A stretch of 64,000 nt of DNA from Janthinobacterium sp. 64 (GTDB lineage Bacteria > Pseudomonadota > Gammaproteobacteria > Burkholderiales > Burkholderiaceae_D). This document shows, in pieces, positions 53,642-62,718 of the stretch. The position numbers and the translations under genes were made by a program. Position 1 is the first letter of the stretch. The number at the start of each line of letters is the position of its first letter. The stretch covers positions 5,022,001 through 5,086,000 of the forward strand of contig NZ_PHUG01000001.1 of assembly GCF_002813325.1 (NCBI RefSeq), written 5' to 3'. Below the pieces are notes generated by a model. It searched no databases and was not told where the DNA came from. It saw only the letters and a list, made by a program, of their open reading frames with translations.

Positions 53642-53841
53642 GAATGTCCTTGTGGTAAAGAGCGTTGTGGGAAATACAGTGCAACAAGGGAGAGCGGCGC
53701 TTGTGTGGCGGTTGTGTACTCCTGGCAAATGGTCGCGGAATGCCTGGCCCTTGGCGGGCTTGGCGCTGAGTTGTTCTACATCAATATTGCATCTAATTAC
53801 AAAATACGCAAGCTGAGCTTGTTTCATGCGGGACGTGCCTG

Positions 53842-55701
53842 TCAAGCGCTGGCCCGGCCATCTTCCTGGTAGGGAAATGCGGTGGCGTCCGCGCCCAGTG
53901 GTACGCTGACGTGCACGCTCATGCCGGCGCCGGGACTGCTTTCGATGTAAAAAGTGCCGCCTAGCAACTTAATGCGCTCCTCGATGCCCACCAGGCCAAA
54001 CGAGCCCAGCTTGTTGCGCCCGTCGATGGCCGCGCCCACGCCGTTGTCGCTGATGCTCATCGATACCGTATCGCGGCACTTTTCCAGCTTGACTTGCACG
54101 CGGCTGGCATGGGCATGCTGGGAAATGTTGCTGAGCGACTCTTGCAGGATGCGGAACAGGGCCGTCGCGCACTGGTCGCTGAGGCAAATGTCGTCATGGC
54201 TTTCGCTCACTTCGCAGGCGATGCCCGTGCGCTGGCGAAATTGCGCCACCTGCCATTCGACGGCCGCATTCACGCCCAGGTCCAGTACGGTAGGGCGCAA
54301 GTCGTTGATGATCTGCCGCACGCTCTTGATGGTGGCGTCGATCTGTTCCAGGGTCGAGCGGGCGCGGGCATTCAGGCGCGGGTGGCGGCGATGCGTGCGC
54401 GAGGCCAGCATGTCTGCGTCGATGCGCAGCACCAGCAGGTTCTGTCCCAGGTCGTCATGGATTTCGCGCGCGATGCGCTTGCGCTCTTCTTCCTTGATCT
54501 GGTCGGCGTGGGCCGCCAGGCGGCGCAGTTTCTGGTGCGACAGCTGCAGACGGATCTGGCTGGCGCGCAATTCCTCCGTCATGCCGTTCGCCATCTGGAT
54601 GGCGCGCCGGCGCGACGATGCCAGGGTGTGGAACAGCATGTACAGCAGCATGGTGCTGGCAAAGCCTATCAGCAGGGCCAGCCAGGGCAAAAAGGCGTCG
54701 AAGCGCGTATACAGGTCGCTCTTGCGCACGCTGAACAGTGCTTGCCACACGCGGCTATTATGTTCGATCAGCATCGTGCTGCTCAGGTAGCGGCCGGAAT
54801 TGCCGGGCAGCCACCATGGCGCATGCATGCCTGCCGTCGTGCTGTCGAAGATGGGGCGCATGTCGTGCGGTAAGTCTAGCGGTGCGCGCGCCTGCGGGCC
54901 GATATCGAACAGGGTCAGGCGGACGTTGCGTACCGGCATGTCCGCCAGCGCGCTGCGCATCATCGTCACCAGGTCGTAGCCGATGCCGACGGAACCCTGG
55001 TACGCCGCGCGCCGCTGCTCCACCGTATCGACCGGCATGCCAAAACGGTACACGGGCAGGCGCATGGCCATGCCCGTCAATTGGGGACGGCCTTGCATCG
55101 GCACGGGCACGCCGGAATTGCTGATGTTGCCGGAGTCGCGCGACTGCGCCAGCATTTCGGCGATCAGGGGGCGCGAGGCGATGTCATAGCCATATTTTTC
55201 AGGGGCGCTGGCAATCGGTTCGATATACACCAGTACGGAATAGTGTGCGCGCGGGGCGGGTGGATGGATGGCAAACGCCGGATAGCCGTCGCGCCCGGGG
55301 GGATAGTCGCGCTGCATGGCCGCTTCGAGGGCGGCGCGCTGCGTCTCGTCCAGTTCCTGGCTGTAATTGAGGTTCATCACGCCAGGATAGTTCTGTTGCA
55401 GCGCGATGTTCGCCACGTAGCGGTGGAATTGCTCGCGGCTCACGTGTTCGTTGGCGTGGAACAGGCTGGCCGTGCCGCGCAGCAGGTTGGCATACGACTT
55501 GACGCGTGATTCGATGTTTTTCTGGGTATTGCGGGCCAGATTGTTGAATAACTCACTGGCATCGTTTTCGATCGACAGCGAGGCGGCCATATAGAACAGC
55601 AGGCCCACCATCGTCGACATCACGAAGCCGAGCAGCCACAGTGGTCTTTTTTCAGCAGATAAGGGGTGTTCGCCGGCAGTAGAAGACATCGCCATCCGCA
55701 T
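53842..55701 (-). CDS. CHASE-domain sensor histidine kinase, NarX/UhpB type
   Basis: A 619-residue protein; several nearby ATGs (55701, 55695, 55689) make the exact start uncertain. A first membrane helix (LLGFVMSTMVGLLFYMAASL) precedes an extracytoplasmic CHASE domain (GVMNLNYSQELDETQRAALE, YPAFAIHPPAPRAHYSVLVY), then a second helix (ALLIGFASTMLLYMLF). The HisKA_3 histidine is H415 in AREIHDDLGQN, and the ATPase has DNGVGAAIDG and GSFGLVGIEERIKLLGG. It phosphorylates a LuxR-type response regulator, which is not encoded here. The sensed molecule is unknown. Confidence 0.92.
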   Translation of the reverse strand: MRMAMSSTAGEHPLSAEKRPLWLLGFVMSTMVGLLFYMAASLSIENDASELFNNLARNTQKNIESRVKSYANLLRGTASLFHANEHVSREQFHRYVANIALQQNYPGVMNLNYSQELDETQRAALEAAMQRDYPPGRDGYPAFAIHPPAPRAHYSVLVYIEPIASAPEKYGYDIASRPLIAEMLAQSRDSGNISNSGVPVPMQGRPQLTGMAMRLPVYRFGMPVDTVEQRRAAYQGSVGIGYDLVTMMRSALADMPVRNVRLTLFDIGPQARAPLDLPHDMRPIFDSTTAGMHAPWWLPGNSGRYLSSTMLIEHNSRVWQALFSVRKSDLYTRFDAFLPWLALLIGFASTMLLYMLFHTLASSRRRAIQMANGMTEELRASQIRLQLSHQKLRRLAAHADQIKEEERKRIAREIHDDLGQNLLVLRIDADMLASRTHRRHPRLNARARSTLEQIDATIKSVRQIINDLRPTVLDLGVNAAVEWQVAQFRQRTGIACEVSESHDDICLSDQCATALFRILQESLSNISQHAHASRVQVKLEKCRDTVSMSISDNGVGAAIDGRNKLGSFGLVGIEERIKLLGGTFYIESSPGAGMSVHVSVPLGADATAFPYQEDGRASA

Positions 55702-55846
55702 CAGGAAGAGGAATCGGGTGCCGCCTGGGCGGCGGAGGCTAGGCTGCGTTGTGTAAGCGCTATTAAAATTGCAAATTGCTCAATAGCTGCCTAATATACA
55801 AAATTATCGTTATTATAGTCAACAGGCAATATTTCTCGCTGAAACG

Positions 55847-55873
55847 AAAAAAACCGCCGCAGCGGTTTTTTTT
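55847..55873 (-). terminator. Bidirectional terminator at the glnS end
   Basis: aaaaaaaccgc (55847-55857) pairs with gcggttttttt (55862-55873). It ends glnS on the minus strand and separates it from the histidine kinase gene. Confidence 0.82.
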
Positions 55874-55889
55874 CGTGTGCCGTCAGCCC

Positions 55890-57656
55890 TTATTTGGCGG
55901 GTTGCCAGCTGTCTTTCAGGGTGACGATGCGGTTGAATACGGGCTTGCCAGGCTGGCTGTCGACGCGGTCGGCCGCAAAATAACCGTGGCGCTCGAACTG
56001 GAAGCGCTCTTCCGGCTGGGCCAGTTCAGCGCCCGGTTCCAGCCACGCTTGCACCACTTCCTTGGCCAGCGGATTCAGGGCCAGCTTGAAGTCCTTGCCG
56101 CCCGCATCAGGCTGCGGGTCCGTAAACAGGCGGTCGTACAGGCGTACTTCGGCGGCAATGGCCGTCGGCGCGCTGACCCAGTGCATATTGCCCTTGACCT
56201 TGTAGTTGGAGCTGCCTTCCGTGCCCGACTTGCTGTCCGGGAAGTAGGTGCAATGCACGGCGATGACTTTGCCGTTGTCATCCTTGTCGTAGCCCGTGCA
56301 CTCGATCACGTAGCCGTAGCGCAAACGCACGCGGCTGCCCGGCTTGTCGTCGATCGGCGGATACAGACGGAAATAGCCCTTGTTCGGCACTTCCATGAAG
56401 TCGTCTTCCTCGATCCACAGCTCGCGCGAGATGGGGAAGGTGCGCAAGCCGCGCTCGGGGAAGTGCGGGTGCACGGGCGCCGTGCATTCCACGCTTTCGC
56501 CTTCGGGGAAATTGTCGATGATCAGTTTCAAAGGACGCAGCACGGCCACCGTACGGGGCGCCTTCGGGTCCAGGTCTTCGCGCAAACAGCCTTCGAGCAC
56601 GCTGTAGTCGATCCAGCCGTCCGATTTCGTCACGCCCGTGCGTTCGCACATCAGCTGGATCGCTTCCGGCGTGTAGCCGCGGCGGCGCATGCCCACCAGG
56701 GTCGGCATGCGCGGGTCGTCCCAGCCATCGACGATGTTTTCTTCCACCAGCTGGCGCAGCTTGCGCTTGCTGGTGACGATGTACGTCAGGTTCAGGCGCG
56801 AGAATTCGTACTGGTGCGGCACGGGCTTGGCGAAGAAGCCGCCGGCCGACAGGGTTTCCAGCAGCCAGTCGTAGAACGGGCGGTGATCCTGGAATTCCAG
56901 GGTGCAGATGGAATGCGTGATATTTTCCAGCGCGTCCGAGATCGGGTGCGTGTAGTCGTACATCGGATAGATGCACCAGGCGTCGCCTGTGCGGTGGTGG
57001 TGCGCATGGCGGATGCGGTAGATGGCCGGGTCGCGCAAGTTCATGTTCGGCGAACTCATGGCATCTTCGCTCATCTTCGCGCGCAGGATGTGCTCGCCGT
57101 CCTTGAATTCGCCCGCCTTCATAGCGCGGAACAGGGCCAGCGATTCGTCGCGCGGACGGTCGCGGAATGGCGAATTCTTGCCGGCCTGGCCGAAATTGCC
57201 GCGGTTGGCGGCCATGTCTTCGGCGCTCTGGCTGTCGACGTAGGCAAAGCCGGCCGTGATCAGGTACTCGGCCATCGCGTACAGCTGGTCGAAATAGTCG
57301 CTCGCGTAGTGCAGGTGGCTCTGGCCATCGGCCTGCTTCGGCTCCCAGTCAAAGCCCAGCCATTTCACGCTGTCCATGATGGTGTCGACGTATTCCTGCT
57401 CTTCCTTGGCCGGATTGGTGTCGTCGAAGCGCAGGTTGCACTGGCCGGCGTAATCGCGCGCCAGGCCGAAGTTGACGCAGATCGACTTGGCGTGGCCCAC
57501 GTGCAGGTAGCCGTTCGGCTCCGGCGGGAAACGCGTGATCACCTGGGGCAGGCCGGGACGCACGTGGGCGCCGGCAGCCAGGTCGGCTTCGATGATGTTA
57601 CGCAAGAAATTGGGCGCCAGCGCTGGCGCGGCGGTATTCGGTTTATCGTTGCTCAT
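55890..57656 (-). CDS. glnS: Glutaminyl-tRNA synthetase
   Basis: A 588-residue class I enzyme. The HIGH motif lies in RFPPEPNGYLHVGHAKSI, NPAKEEQEYVDTI follows, and KMSKS is represented by VTSKRKL. The C-terminal anticodon-binding barrels are present. It charges tRNA-Gln directly, so this organism has the GlnRS route. It is somewhat longer than E. coli GlnRS (554) because of an N-terminal extension of about 20 residues. It is monocistronic. Confidence 0.97.
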   Translation of the reverse strand: MSNDKPNTAAPALAPNFLRNIIEADLAAGAHVRPGLPQVITRFPPEPNGYLHVGHAKSICVNFGLARDYAGQCNLRFDDTNPAKEEQEYVDTIMDSVKWLGFDWEPKQADGQSHLHYASDYFDQLYAMAEYLITAGFAYVDSQSAEDMAANRGNFGQAGKNSPFRDRPRDESLALFRAMKAGEFKDGEHILRAKMSEDAMSSPNMNLRDPAIYRIRHAHHHRTGDAWCIYPMYDYTHPISDALENITHSICTLEFQDHRPFYDWLLETLSAGGFFAKPVPHQYEFSRLNLTYIVTSKRKLRQLVEENIVDGWDDPRMPTLVGMRRRGYTPEAIQLMCERTGVTKSDGWIDYSVLEGCLREDLDPKAPRTVAVLRPLKLIIDNFPEGESVECTAPVHPHFPERGLRTFPISRELWIEEDDFMEVPNKGYFRLYPPIDDKPGSRVRLRYGYVIECTGYDKDDNGKVIAVHCTYFPDSKSGTEGSSNYKVKGNMHWVSAPTAIAAEVRLYDRLFTDPQPDAGGKDFKLALNPLAKEVVQAWLEPGAELAQPEERFQFERHGYFAADRVDSQPGKPVFNRIVTLKDSWQPAK

Positions 57657-57817
57657 TGATCAATGCGGAAGAGTGACAGTAAAAAGCATTTTACCGTACC
57701 GCAAGCGCTTTATAAGCACGTATTTACCCCCATTTCCCGGCATGCAAGCGACGCCGACGCCGTTCTATAGGATAATTCGCCTTTAATTAGTAGAAAAACG
57801 TGACCCCGGAGCCTTTT

Positions 57818-58111
57818 ATGGAAAATTTATATAACGTCCTCGGTGTCGCGCCCAATGCCAGCGACGATGAAATCAAGAAGGTTTACCGTTCGCTGGCCAT
57901 GCGCTTCCACCCCGACCGCAACCAGGCCCCCGGCGCCGAGGCGCGCTTCAAGAGCGTCACCAAGGCGTATGAAATCTTGGCCGACCCGGCCAAGCGCGCC
58001 GAATACGACCAGAGCGTGAACCACCGCATCATCATCGATCCGGAAGCGGAAGCGTATGCGCTGTGGTGCGGCGTGTTTCGTTTACATGGCACAGTATTAC
58101 CTGCCGACTAA
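57818..58111 (+). CDS. Minimal J-domain protein
   Basis: The ATG at 57818 ([16 protein letters not shown]) gives 97 residues, preferred over the GTG at 57800 because CGGAG lies at a good distance. It is a J-domain with the HPD motif ([20 protein letters not shown]) and a short tail; no glycine-rich, zinc-finger or C-terminal substrate-binding domain is present. It would stimulate DnaK ATPase. It heads a row of three unrecognised genes on the same strand, with 93 bases before the next start. Confidence 0.88.
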   Translation: MENLYNVLGVAPNASDDEIKKVYRSLAMRFHPDRNQAPGAEARFKSVTKAYEILADPAKRAEYDQSVNHRIIIDPEAEAYALWCGVFRLHGTVLPAD

Positions 58112-58204
58112 AACGATGCGGCCCGCATCAGCCGGCCCGAATTACTTGAAAACAACAACAACGGCGCTTTTATCAGCGCCGCGCATTACATTGGAAAGCA
58201 CAGC

Positions 58205-58717
58205 ATGAGAAGAGTACACCCTGAATTCGCGTACCAGTCGCGCGAGCTGGAAGGCCAGATCGAAGGCATCCTCGGCGACCCGCCGAACCGCAAGAACTAC
58301 AAGAGCATGGTCGATGCATTGGTCGGTGAATACGCGAGCGGCGGCGGCATTGAAGACGTGAACATGCTGGCCTTCGCGCTGGTCGACCACATCACCTTCA
58401 GCGACCCGAAAGGCTTGCTGGCCGAAAGCGAAGACTACGAGTTCGGCGACTCGGCCCGCGTGTTTTCCATGGCCGCCTGCGCCGCGCCGGAAGCGGCGAA
58501 GATGTACGCCGCCATCGAAGAGAGCTTCCCCGACCTGGCGCGCCAGGCCATCATCACGGCTTTCCTGCACAAGAATCCGCGCCTGTGGGACGACGACGAC
58601 CAGTCGCTCGACCAACTGGCTGCCAATGACGACGGCGACGACGATCACGACGAAGACGAAGCCACCGACGATTTCGCCCAGATGTTTGACCAGGATGGAG
58701 ATGACCATGGCCGATAA
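58205..58717 (+). CDS. Hypothetical protein with acidic tail, J-domain operon
   Basis: A 170-residue protein with a helical body (ESFPDLARQAIITAFLHKN) and a very acidic C-terminus (DDGDDDHDEDEATDD). I do not recognise a domain. The stop overlaps the start of the next gene, so translation is coupled. Its place after the J-domain gene suggests a client or partner of the chaperone system. Confidence 0.72.
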   Translation: MRRVHPEFAYQSRELEGQIEGILGDPPNRKNYKSMVDALVGEYASGGGIEDVNMLAFALVDHITFSDPKGLLAESEDYEFGDSARVFSMAACAAPEAAKMYAAIEESFPDLARQAIITAFLHKNPRLWDDDDQSLDQLAANDDGDDDHDEDEATDDFAQMFDQDGDDHGR

Positions 58718-59495
58718 CACGGAACAAAAGAGCAATCTTCCCGCGCTGACGAAACAGGTCACGGAATTGGTGCTGTCCGGTTCGCTGGGCCACGCCGAGC
58801 AGGCGTTTGCCGACGCGGCCGACCAGTACGGCGACCTGGCCGTGGTGGAAGTGCTGAGCGCGATCCCGCCACAGGTAACGGCCCTGCACCTGGCCGGCTT
58901 TGACGGCGGCAAGATGTCGCTGGCAACCCTGCTGGTGCCGCCGAAGGCGTGGGCCGACAGCCTGGCCTTCATCGCCGCCACCTGGAGCGACGACCAGATC
59001 GAGGACGATCCGGAACGCATCGCCGAAGCCCTGTTCGCGCACATCCACGGCGTGGTGTTTTCCACCGACGACGCCGAGCGCCGCCGCGAGCTGCTGCTCG
59101 AAGCATCCGCCACCGACTGGGGCGCCACGGCGTTCGCCATCCTGTTCTCGATGGCACCGAAGGAAATCCTCGAAGTGGCGGGCGAGATCGTCATCAAGGG
59201 ACCGTACGTGACGGGCGTGACCTCGTCCGACAACGACGTCGTGCCGCTGGCCATCGAACTGGCGCAAGCGAATGAAGACGGCTGGGACCGCTCGCTGTTC
59301 GAACTGTTCCCCGACTTCCGCCACAGCGCCGACCTGGCCGACGCGGAATACTCGGACGACCCGGACGAAGAGCCGACCATGTTGCAGCGGAGCACCAAGG
59401 AATTGCTGTACCGCCTGCGCAAGCAAGTGCCGAGCACGCGCAGCGCGCCGCGTTCCAGCACGCGCCGCAGCCTGGGCACGGGCATTTTCTCGTAA
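58707..59495 (+). CDS. Hypothetical protein, J-domain operon
   Basis: I take ATG 58707 (MADNTEQKSNLPALTKQ) because GGATGGAG is correctly spaced before it; ATG 58701 is possible. 262 residues, soluble and mostly helical with acidic stretches, ending in a basic Ser/Arg-rich tail (STRSAPRSSTRRSLGTG). I do not recognise a domain. It overlaps the preceding gene by 11 bases and is followed 19 bases later by the last gene of the operon. Confidence 0.75.
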   Translation: MADNTEQKSNLPALTKQVTELVLSGSLGHAEQAFADAADQYGDLAVVEVLSAIPPQVTALHLAGFDGGKMSLATLLVPPKAWADSLAFIAATWSDDQIEDDPERIAEALFAHIHGVVFSTDDAERRRELLLEASATDWGATAFAILFSMAPKEILEVAGEIVIKGPYVTGVTSSDNDVVPLAIELAQANEDGWDRSLFELFPDFRHSADLADAEYSDDPDEEPTMLQRSTKELLYRLRKQVPSTRSAPRSSTRRSLGTGIFS

Positions 59496-59514
59496 TGAAA
59501 GCAGGGAACGTCTA

Positions 59515-60387
59515 ATGCTGCCAGCAATTGTTGTAGAGAATCTTCCGCGCCTCGTGCGCGCCATCAAACTGTTGCCGGGCGACCCGCGCGAGGACGCGGC
59601 CCTGAACCTGGCCGACGAATTGACGGGTATCACGGCCATGGTGGCCGAGAAGTTCACGAATGAACGCACGGCCGACGGCATCCAGAAAGCGCTGTACCTG
59701 ACGGTGGGCGGCGTGTCCTTGGGCCTGGAACAGGCCGTCACGCATGAAGGCGACCAGGCCGCGCTCGATTTCCTCGTCGAGCACGGCGCCGAGCACGCGT
59801 TCCAGGTGGGCTTTCGTCTGATCAAGGAATTGTCGCAGCTGCCCGAAGACGCCCTCGTCGGTGAGTACGACCAGGACCCCGTCTACCTGCAGCGGCGCCT
59901 GCGCGAGCTGTTCATTGATATTTGCCAGGCCGACCCGAACCAGAACTGGGCCGGCTATGAAAAGTATGCGGTTCAATTGCAACAGCGCAAGGAAGTGCAA
60001 GCCGTCGTGCGCCTGGCAAGCTGGCTGCGCCGCCACCATGACAACGGCCCCGTCAGCGACAGCGACTTGAATGCCGAGGGCGTCATCGCGCTGGCCATCA
60101 TCTTCGCCATCGAAGGCGGCGGACGCATCATCGCGCGCACGGGTCAAAAGGAGTTTGAACGCTTCGTGCGTTCCGTGCGCAAGAACAAGCCCGACTTCGA
60201 GGAAGGCTGGGCCGCCCTGGTGGCCAAGGTTCCCGTGCAGCACCATCCGGTCTTGCTCGACCGCATCGAGTCGTACCGCCGCAGCTGCACCGTCGTGCAT
60301 AAAATCCTCACGCGGGCCAGCATGAAAAGCCTGTTCGAGGACCTGGAAAATTATGCGGGTTCGGAGCTGGACGCCGATTACTCCTGA
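59515..60387 (+). CDS. Hypothetical protein, J-domain operon
   Basis: The ATG at 59515 (MLPAIVVENLPRLVRAIKLL) gives 290 residues. It is helical, without signal or membrane segment, and includes ERTADGIQKALYLTVGGVSLG and LAIIFAIEGGGRIIARTGQK. No domain is recognised. It is the fourth and last gene of the operon; a terminator follows directly. The three unrecognised genes share no obvious sequence similarity with each other. Confidence 0.75.
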   Translation: MLPAIVVENLPRLVRAIKLLPGDPREDAALNLADELTGITAMVAEKFTNERTADGIQKALYLTVGGVSLGLEQAVTHEGDQAALDFLVEHGAEHAFQVGFRLIKELSQLPEDALVGEYDQDPVYLQRRLRELFIDICQADPNQNWAGYEKYAVQLQQRKEVQAVVRLASWLRRHHDNGPVSDSDLNAEGVIALAIIFAIEGGGRIIARTGQKEFERFVRSVRKNKPDFEEGWAALVAKVPVQHHPVLLDRIESYRRSCTVVHKILTRASMKSLFEDLENYAGSELDADYS

Positions 60388-60400
60388 TGTACCTCAATGT

Positions 60401-60429
60401 AGGCCGGCACCTGCCGGCCTATTCTTTTT
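60401..60429 (+). terminator. Intrinsic terminator of the J-domain operon
   Basis: aggccggca (60401-60409) pairs with tgccggcct (60412-60420) followed by ATTCTTTTT. It overlaps the stop codon of the convergent LysR gene. Confidence 0.82.
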
Positions 60430-61321
60430 CTTCCAGCGCCGCTGCCTCGGCCAGTTTCACGAACGCCGCCACCAGCGGCGACGTCTCTTCTTCCCGTTGC
60501 GCAAGTAATAAGCTGGTGGTCGCCTGCGGGTCGGCGATCGGGCGGTAGCACACGCCGTCCATGCGGATGCGGTCGAACGAGGCGGGCAGCACGGAAATGC
60601 CGCAGCCGGCCGCCACCAGGCCGATGATGGTCGACGCTTCGCCCGCTTCCTGCGCCACCTGGGGCACGAAGCCGGCCGCCTTGCACAGGCGGAAGATCTG
60701 CGGATAAATCCCCGTGCCCGCATCCTTGGGATACATCACAAAACCTTCGCCCGCCATGTCGGCAATGGCAATCGCGTCCTTGGCCGCCAGCGGATGGGCG
60801 ACGGGCAGCACGAGGAACAGCGGATCCTGGCGCAATTGCGTCAGCTTGATATCGGATGGATACGTCGTTTCCGGCGGGCGCACGAAGCCCAGGTCCATGG
60901 TGCGGCCGCTGATCGCTTCCAGCTGATGCAAGGTCGCCATTTCATGCAGGGTCAGTGTGACGTGGGGAAACTGCTGGCGGTAGCGGTTGATGACGGTGGC
61001 GAAATACGGCGTAAACGGCGTGGAAAACGTAAAGCCGATGCGCAATTCCCCCGCTTCGCCCCGCTGGGCCCGGCGCGCCGTGACGGCCGCCTGTTCCGAC
61101 AGGGCCAGGATGCGCCGCGCATCGTCGAGGAAGAGGCGGCCCGCTTCCGTCAGCCGCACGGAGCGCTTGTTGCGCTCGAACAACTGCGCGCCCAGTTCCC
61201 CTTCCAGCGCCTGGATTTGCTGGCTCAGCGGCGGCTGGCCGATGTGCAGGCGCTCGGCCGCGCGCGTGAAGTGCAGTTCCTCGGCGACGGCGACAAAGTA
61301 ACGCAGGTGGCGCAGTTCCAT
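60419..61321 (-). CDS. LysR-type regulator, BenM/CatM-like
   Basis: A 300-residue regulator. The N-terminal HTH shows ELRHLRYFVAVAEELHFTRA, AERLHIGQPPLSQQIQALEG and LFERNKRSVRLTEAG, the sequence pattern of the BenM/CatM/CatR group. The C-terminal part is the effector-binding domain. The gene diverges from an MFS transporter gene, so that exporter is the likely target. The effector cannot be told. Confidence 0.93.
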   Translation of the reverse strand: MELRHLRYFVAVAEELHFTRAAERLHIGQPPLSQQIQALEGELGAQLFERNKRSVRLTEAGRLFLDDARRILALSEQAAVTARRAQRGEAGELRIGFTFSTPFTPYFATVINRYRQQFPHVTLTLHEMATLHQLEAISGRTMDLGFVRPPETTYPSDIKLTQLRQDPLFLVLPVAHPLAAKDAIAIADMAGEGFVMYPKDAGTGIYPQIFRLCKAAGFVPQVAQEAGEASTIIGLVAAGCGISVLPASFDRIRMDGVCYRPIADPQATTSLLLAQREEETSPLVAAFVKLAEAAALEEKE

Positions 61322-61345
61322 GTTTGTCCAGTAATCGTTTTAAAG

Positions 61346-61387
61346 TATGAGTTGGTCCTTAAATATATATTGGACGATATGAGTTGG
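61346..61387. promoter_or_regulatory. Direct repeat and inverted repeat between LysR and MFS genes
   Basis: tatgagttgg occurs at 61346-61355 and 61378-61387, 32 bases apart (three helical turns). Between them gtcc-ttaaatatatatt-ggac forms an inverted repeat with an AT-rich centre, a typical LysR box layout. Confidence 0.5.
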
Positions 61388-61422
61388 CAATCCTAACATG
61401 CAGACTCGCTCCTCTTCGAAAC

Positions 61423-62712
61423 ATGGCCATGTCTGATTCATCGCTTGCCTTTGCCCCCGCTGCCCCCGCTGCCCCATCGGCCATCCCGGTTTCCGCTCCT
61501 GCTGCCCGCACGGCCATCGCCAAGGGTTCGATTGAATTCAAGCGCAGCAACCGCGCCCTGTTCTTTGGCGGCTTTTCCACCTTCAGCTTGCTGTACTGCA
61601 TCCAGCCGCTGTTCCCGCTGCTGTCGCAGCAGTTTCATTTGACGCCGGCGCAAAGCAGCTGGTCGCTGTCCGTGTCGAGCGGCTTGCTGGCCATTTCCCT
61701 GGTGTTGCTCAGTGCCGTTTCGGACCGGGTGGGGCGCAAGCCGCTGATGGTGGCGTCGATGTTTTCCGCCGCCATATTGACGATTTTGTCCGCCTTCGCG
61801 CAGGATTACGCGCAATTGCTGGCGATCCGCGCGGCGCTCGGCATCGCCCTGGGCGGCATGCCGGCCGTGGCCATGGCCTACCTGGGCGAGGAAATCGAGG
61901 GACCGTCCCTTGGCTTGTCGATGGGCTTGTATATTGCGGGCAGCGCCTTTGGCGGCATGTCGGGGCGCTTGATCGCTTCCATGCTCAGCGATTTCCTGTC
62001 GTGGCGCTGGGCGCTGGGCGTGCTGGGCGTGGCCGGCGTGCTGGCGGCGGCGGAATTCTGGCGCAGCCTGCCCGCGTCGAAAAATTTCGTGCCCAGTACC
62101 AAGGGTTGGAATGCCTTGCCGCACGCCATCAAACAGCATTTTTCCGATAAGGGCTTGCCGTGGCTGTTCTGCCTGGCGTTCGTGCTGATGGGTTGTTTTG
62201 TCAGCCTGTATAACTACATCGGTTACCGCCTGCTGGCCGCACCATTCAATTTGCGCCAGAGCACGGTCGGCTTGCTGGCCTTTTTGTACCTGATCGGCAT
62301 CTTCAGTTCCGTCTGGGCGGGACGCCTGGTGGACCGGCTGGGGCGCCGGGGCGTGCTGTGGATCATGCTGTCGCTGATGCTGTCCGGCATTGTATTGACC
62401 CTGTTCGATTCGCTGCCGCTGATCGTCATCGGCATGGCGCTGGCCACGTTCGGCTTCTTTGCCTCGCACTCGATCGCCAGCAGCTGGGTCAGCCGCCGCG
62501 CCCGCGCGCCGCAGGCGCTGGCCTCGGCTTTCTATCTGCTGTTCTATTACCTGGGATCGAGCCTGATCGGTTCCGCTTCGGGCATGATGTGGGGCTTCGA
62601 CGGCTGGACGGGCGTCATCATCATGCTGGGCCTGTGCCTGGGCGGCGGCGTGCTGATCGCCTTGCGCCTGCGCCATCTGCAGCCGCTGGGGGCGCGCGAA
62701 GCGGTGGGCTGA
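61423..62712 (+). CDS. Major facilitator transporter, YnfM-like
   Basis: I take ATG 61423 (MAMSDSSLAFAPAA); ATG 61429 is possible. 429 residues: an Ala/Pro-rich soluble N-terminus of about 50 residues, then 12 helices with VSDRVGRKPLMVAS and GRLVDRLGRRGVLWI loops. Substrate unknown; relatives of this group export arabinose-like sugars or drugs. The divergent LysR gene probably regulates it. It ends seven bases before the convergent TonB-like gene. Confidence 0.9.
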   Translation: MAMSDSSLAFAPAAPAAPSAIPVSAPAARTAIAKGSIEFKRSNRALFFGGFSTFSLLYCIQPLFPLLSQQFHLTPAQSSWSLSVSSGLLAISLVLLSAVSDRVGRKPLMVASMFSAAILTILSAFAQDYAQLLAIRAALGIALGGMPAVAMAYLGEEIEGPSLGLSMGLYIAGSAFGGMSGRLIASMLSDFLSWRWALGVLGVAGVLAAAEFWRSLPASKNFVPSTKGWNALPHAIKQHFSDKGLPWLFCLAFVLMGCFVSLYNYIGYRLLAAPFNLRQSTVGLLAFLYLIGIFSSVWAGRLVDRLGRRGVLWIMLSLMLSGIVLTLFDSLPLIVIGMALATFGFFASHSIASSWVSRRARAPQALASAFYLLFYYLGSSLIGSASGMMWGFDGWTGVIIMLGLCLGGGVLIALRLRHLQPLGAREAVG

Positions 62713-62718
62713 GTCCGG

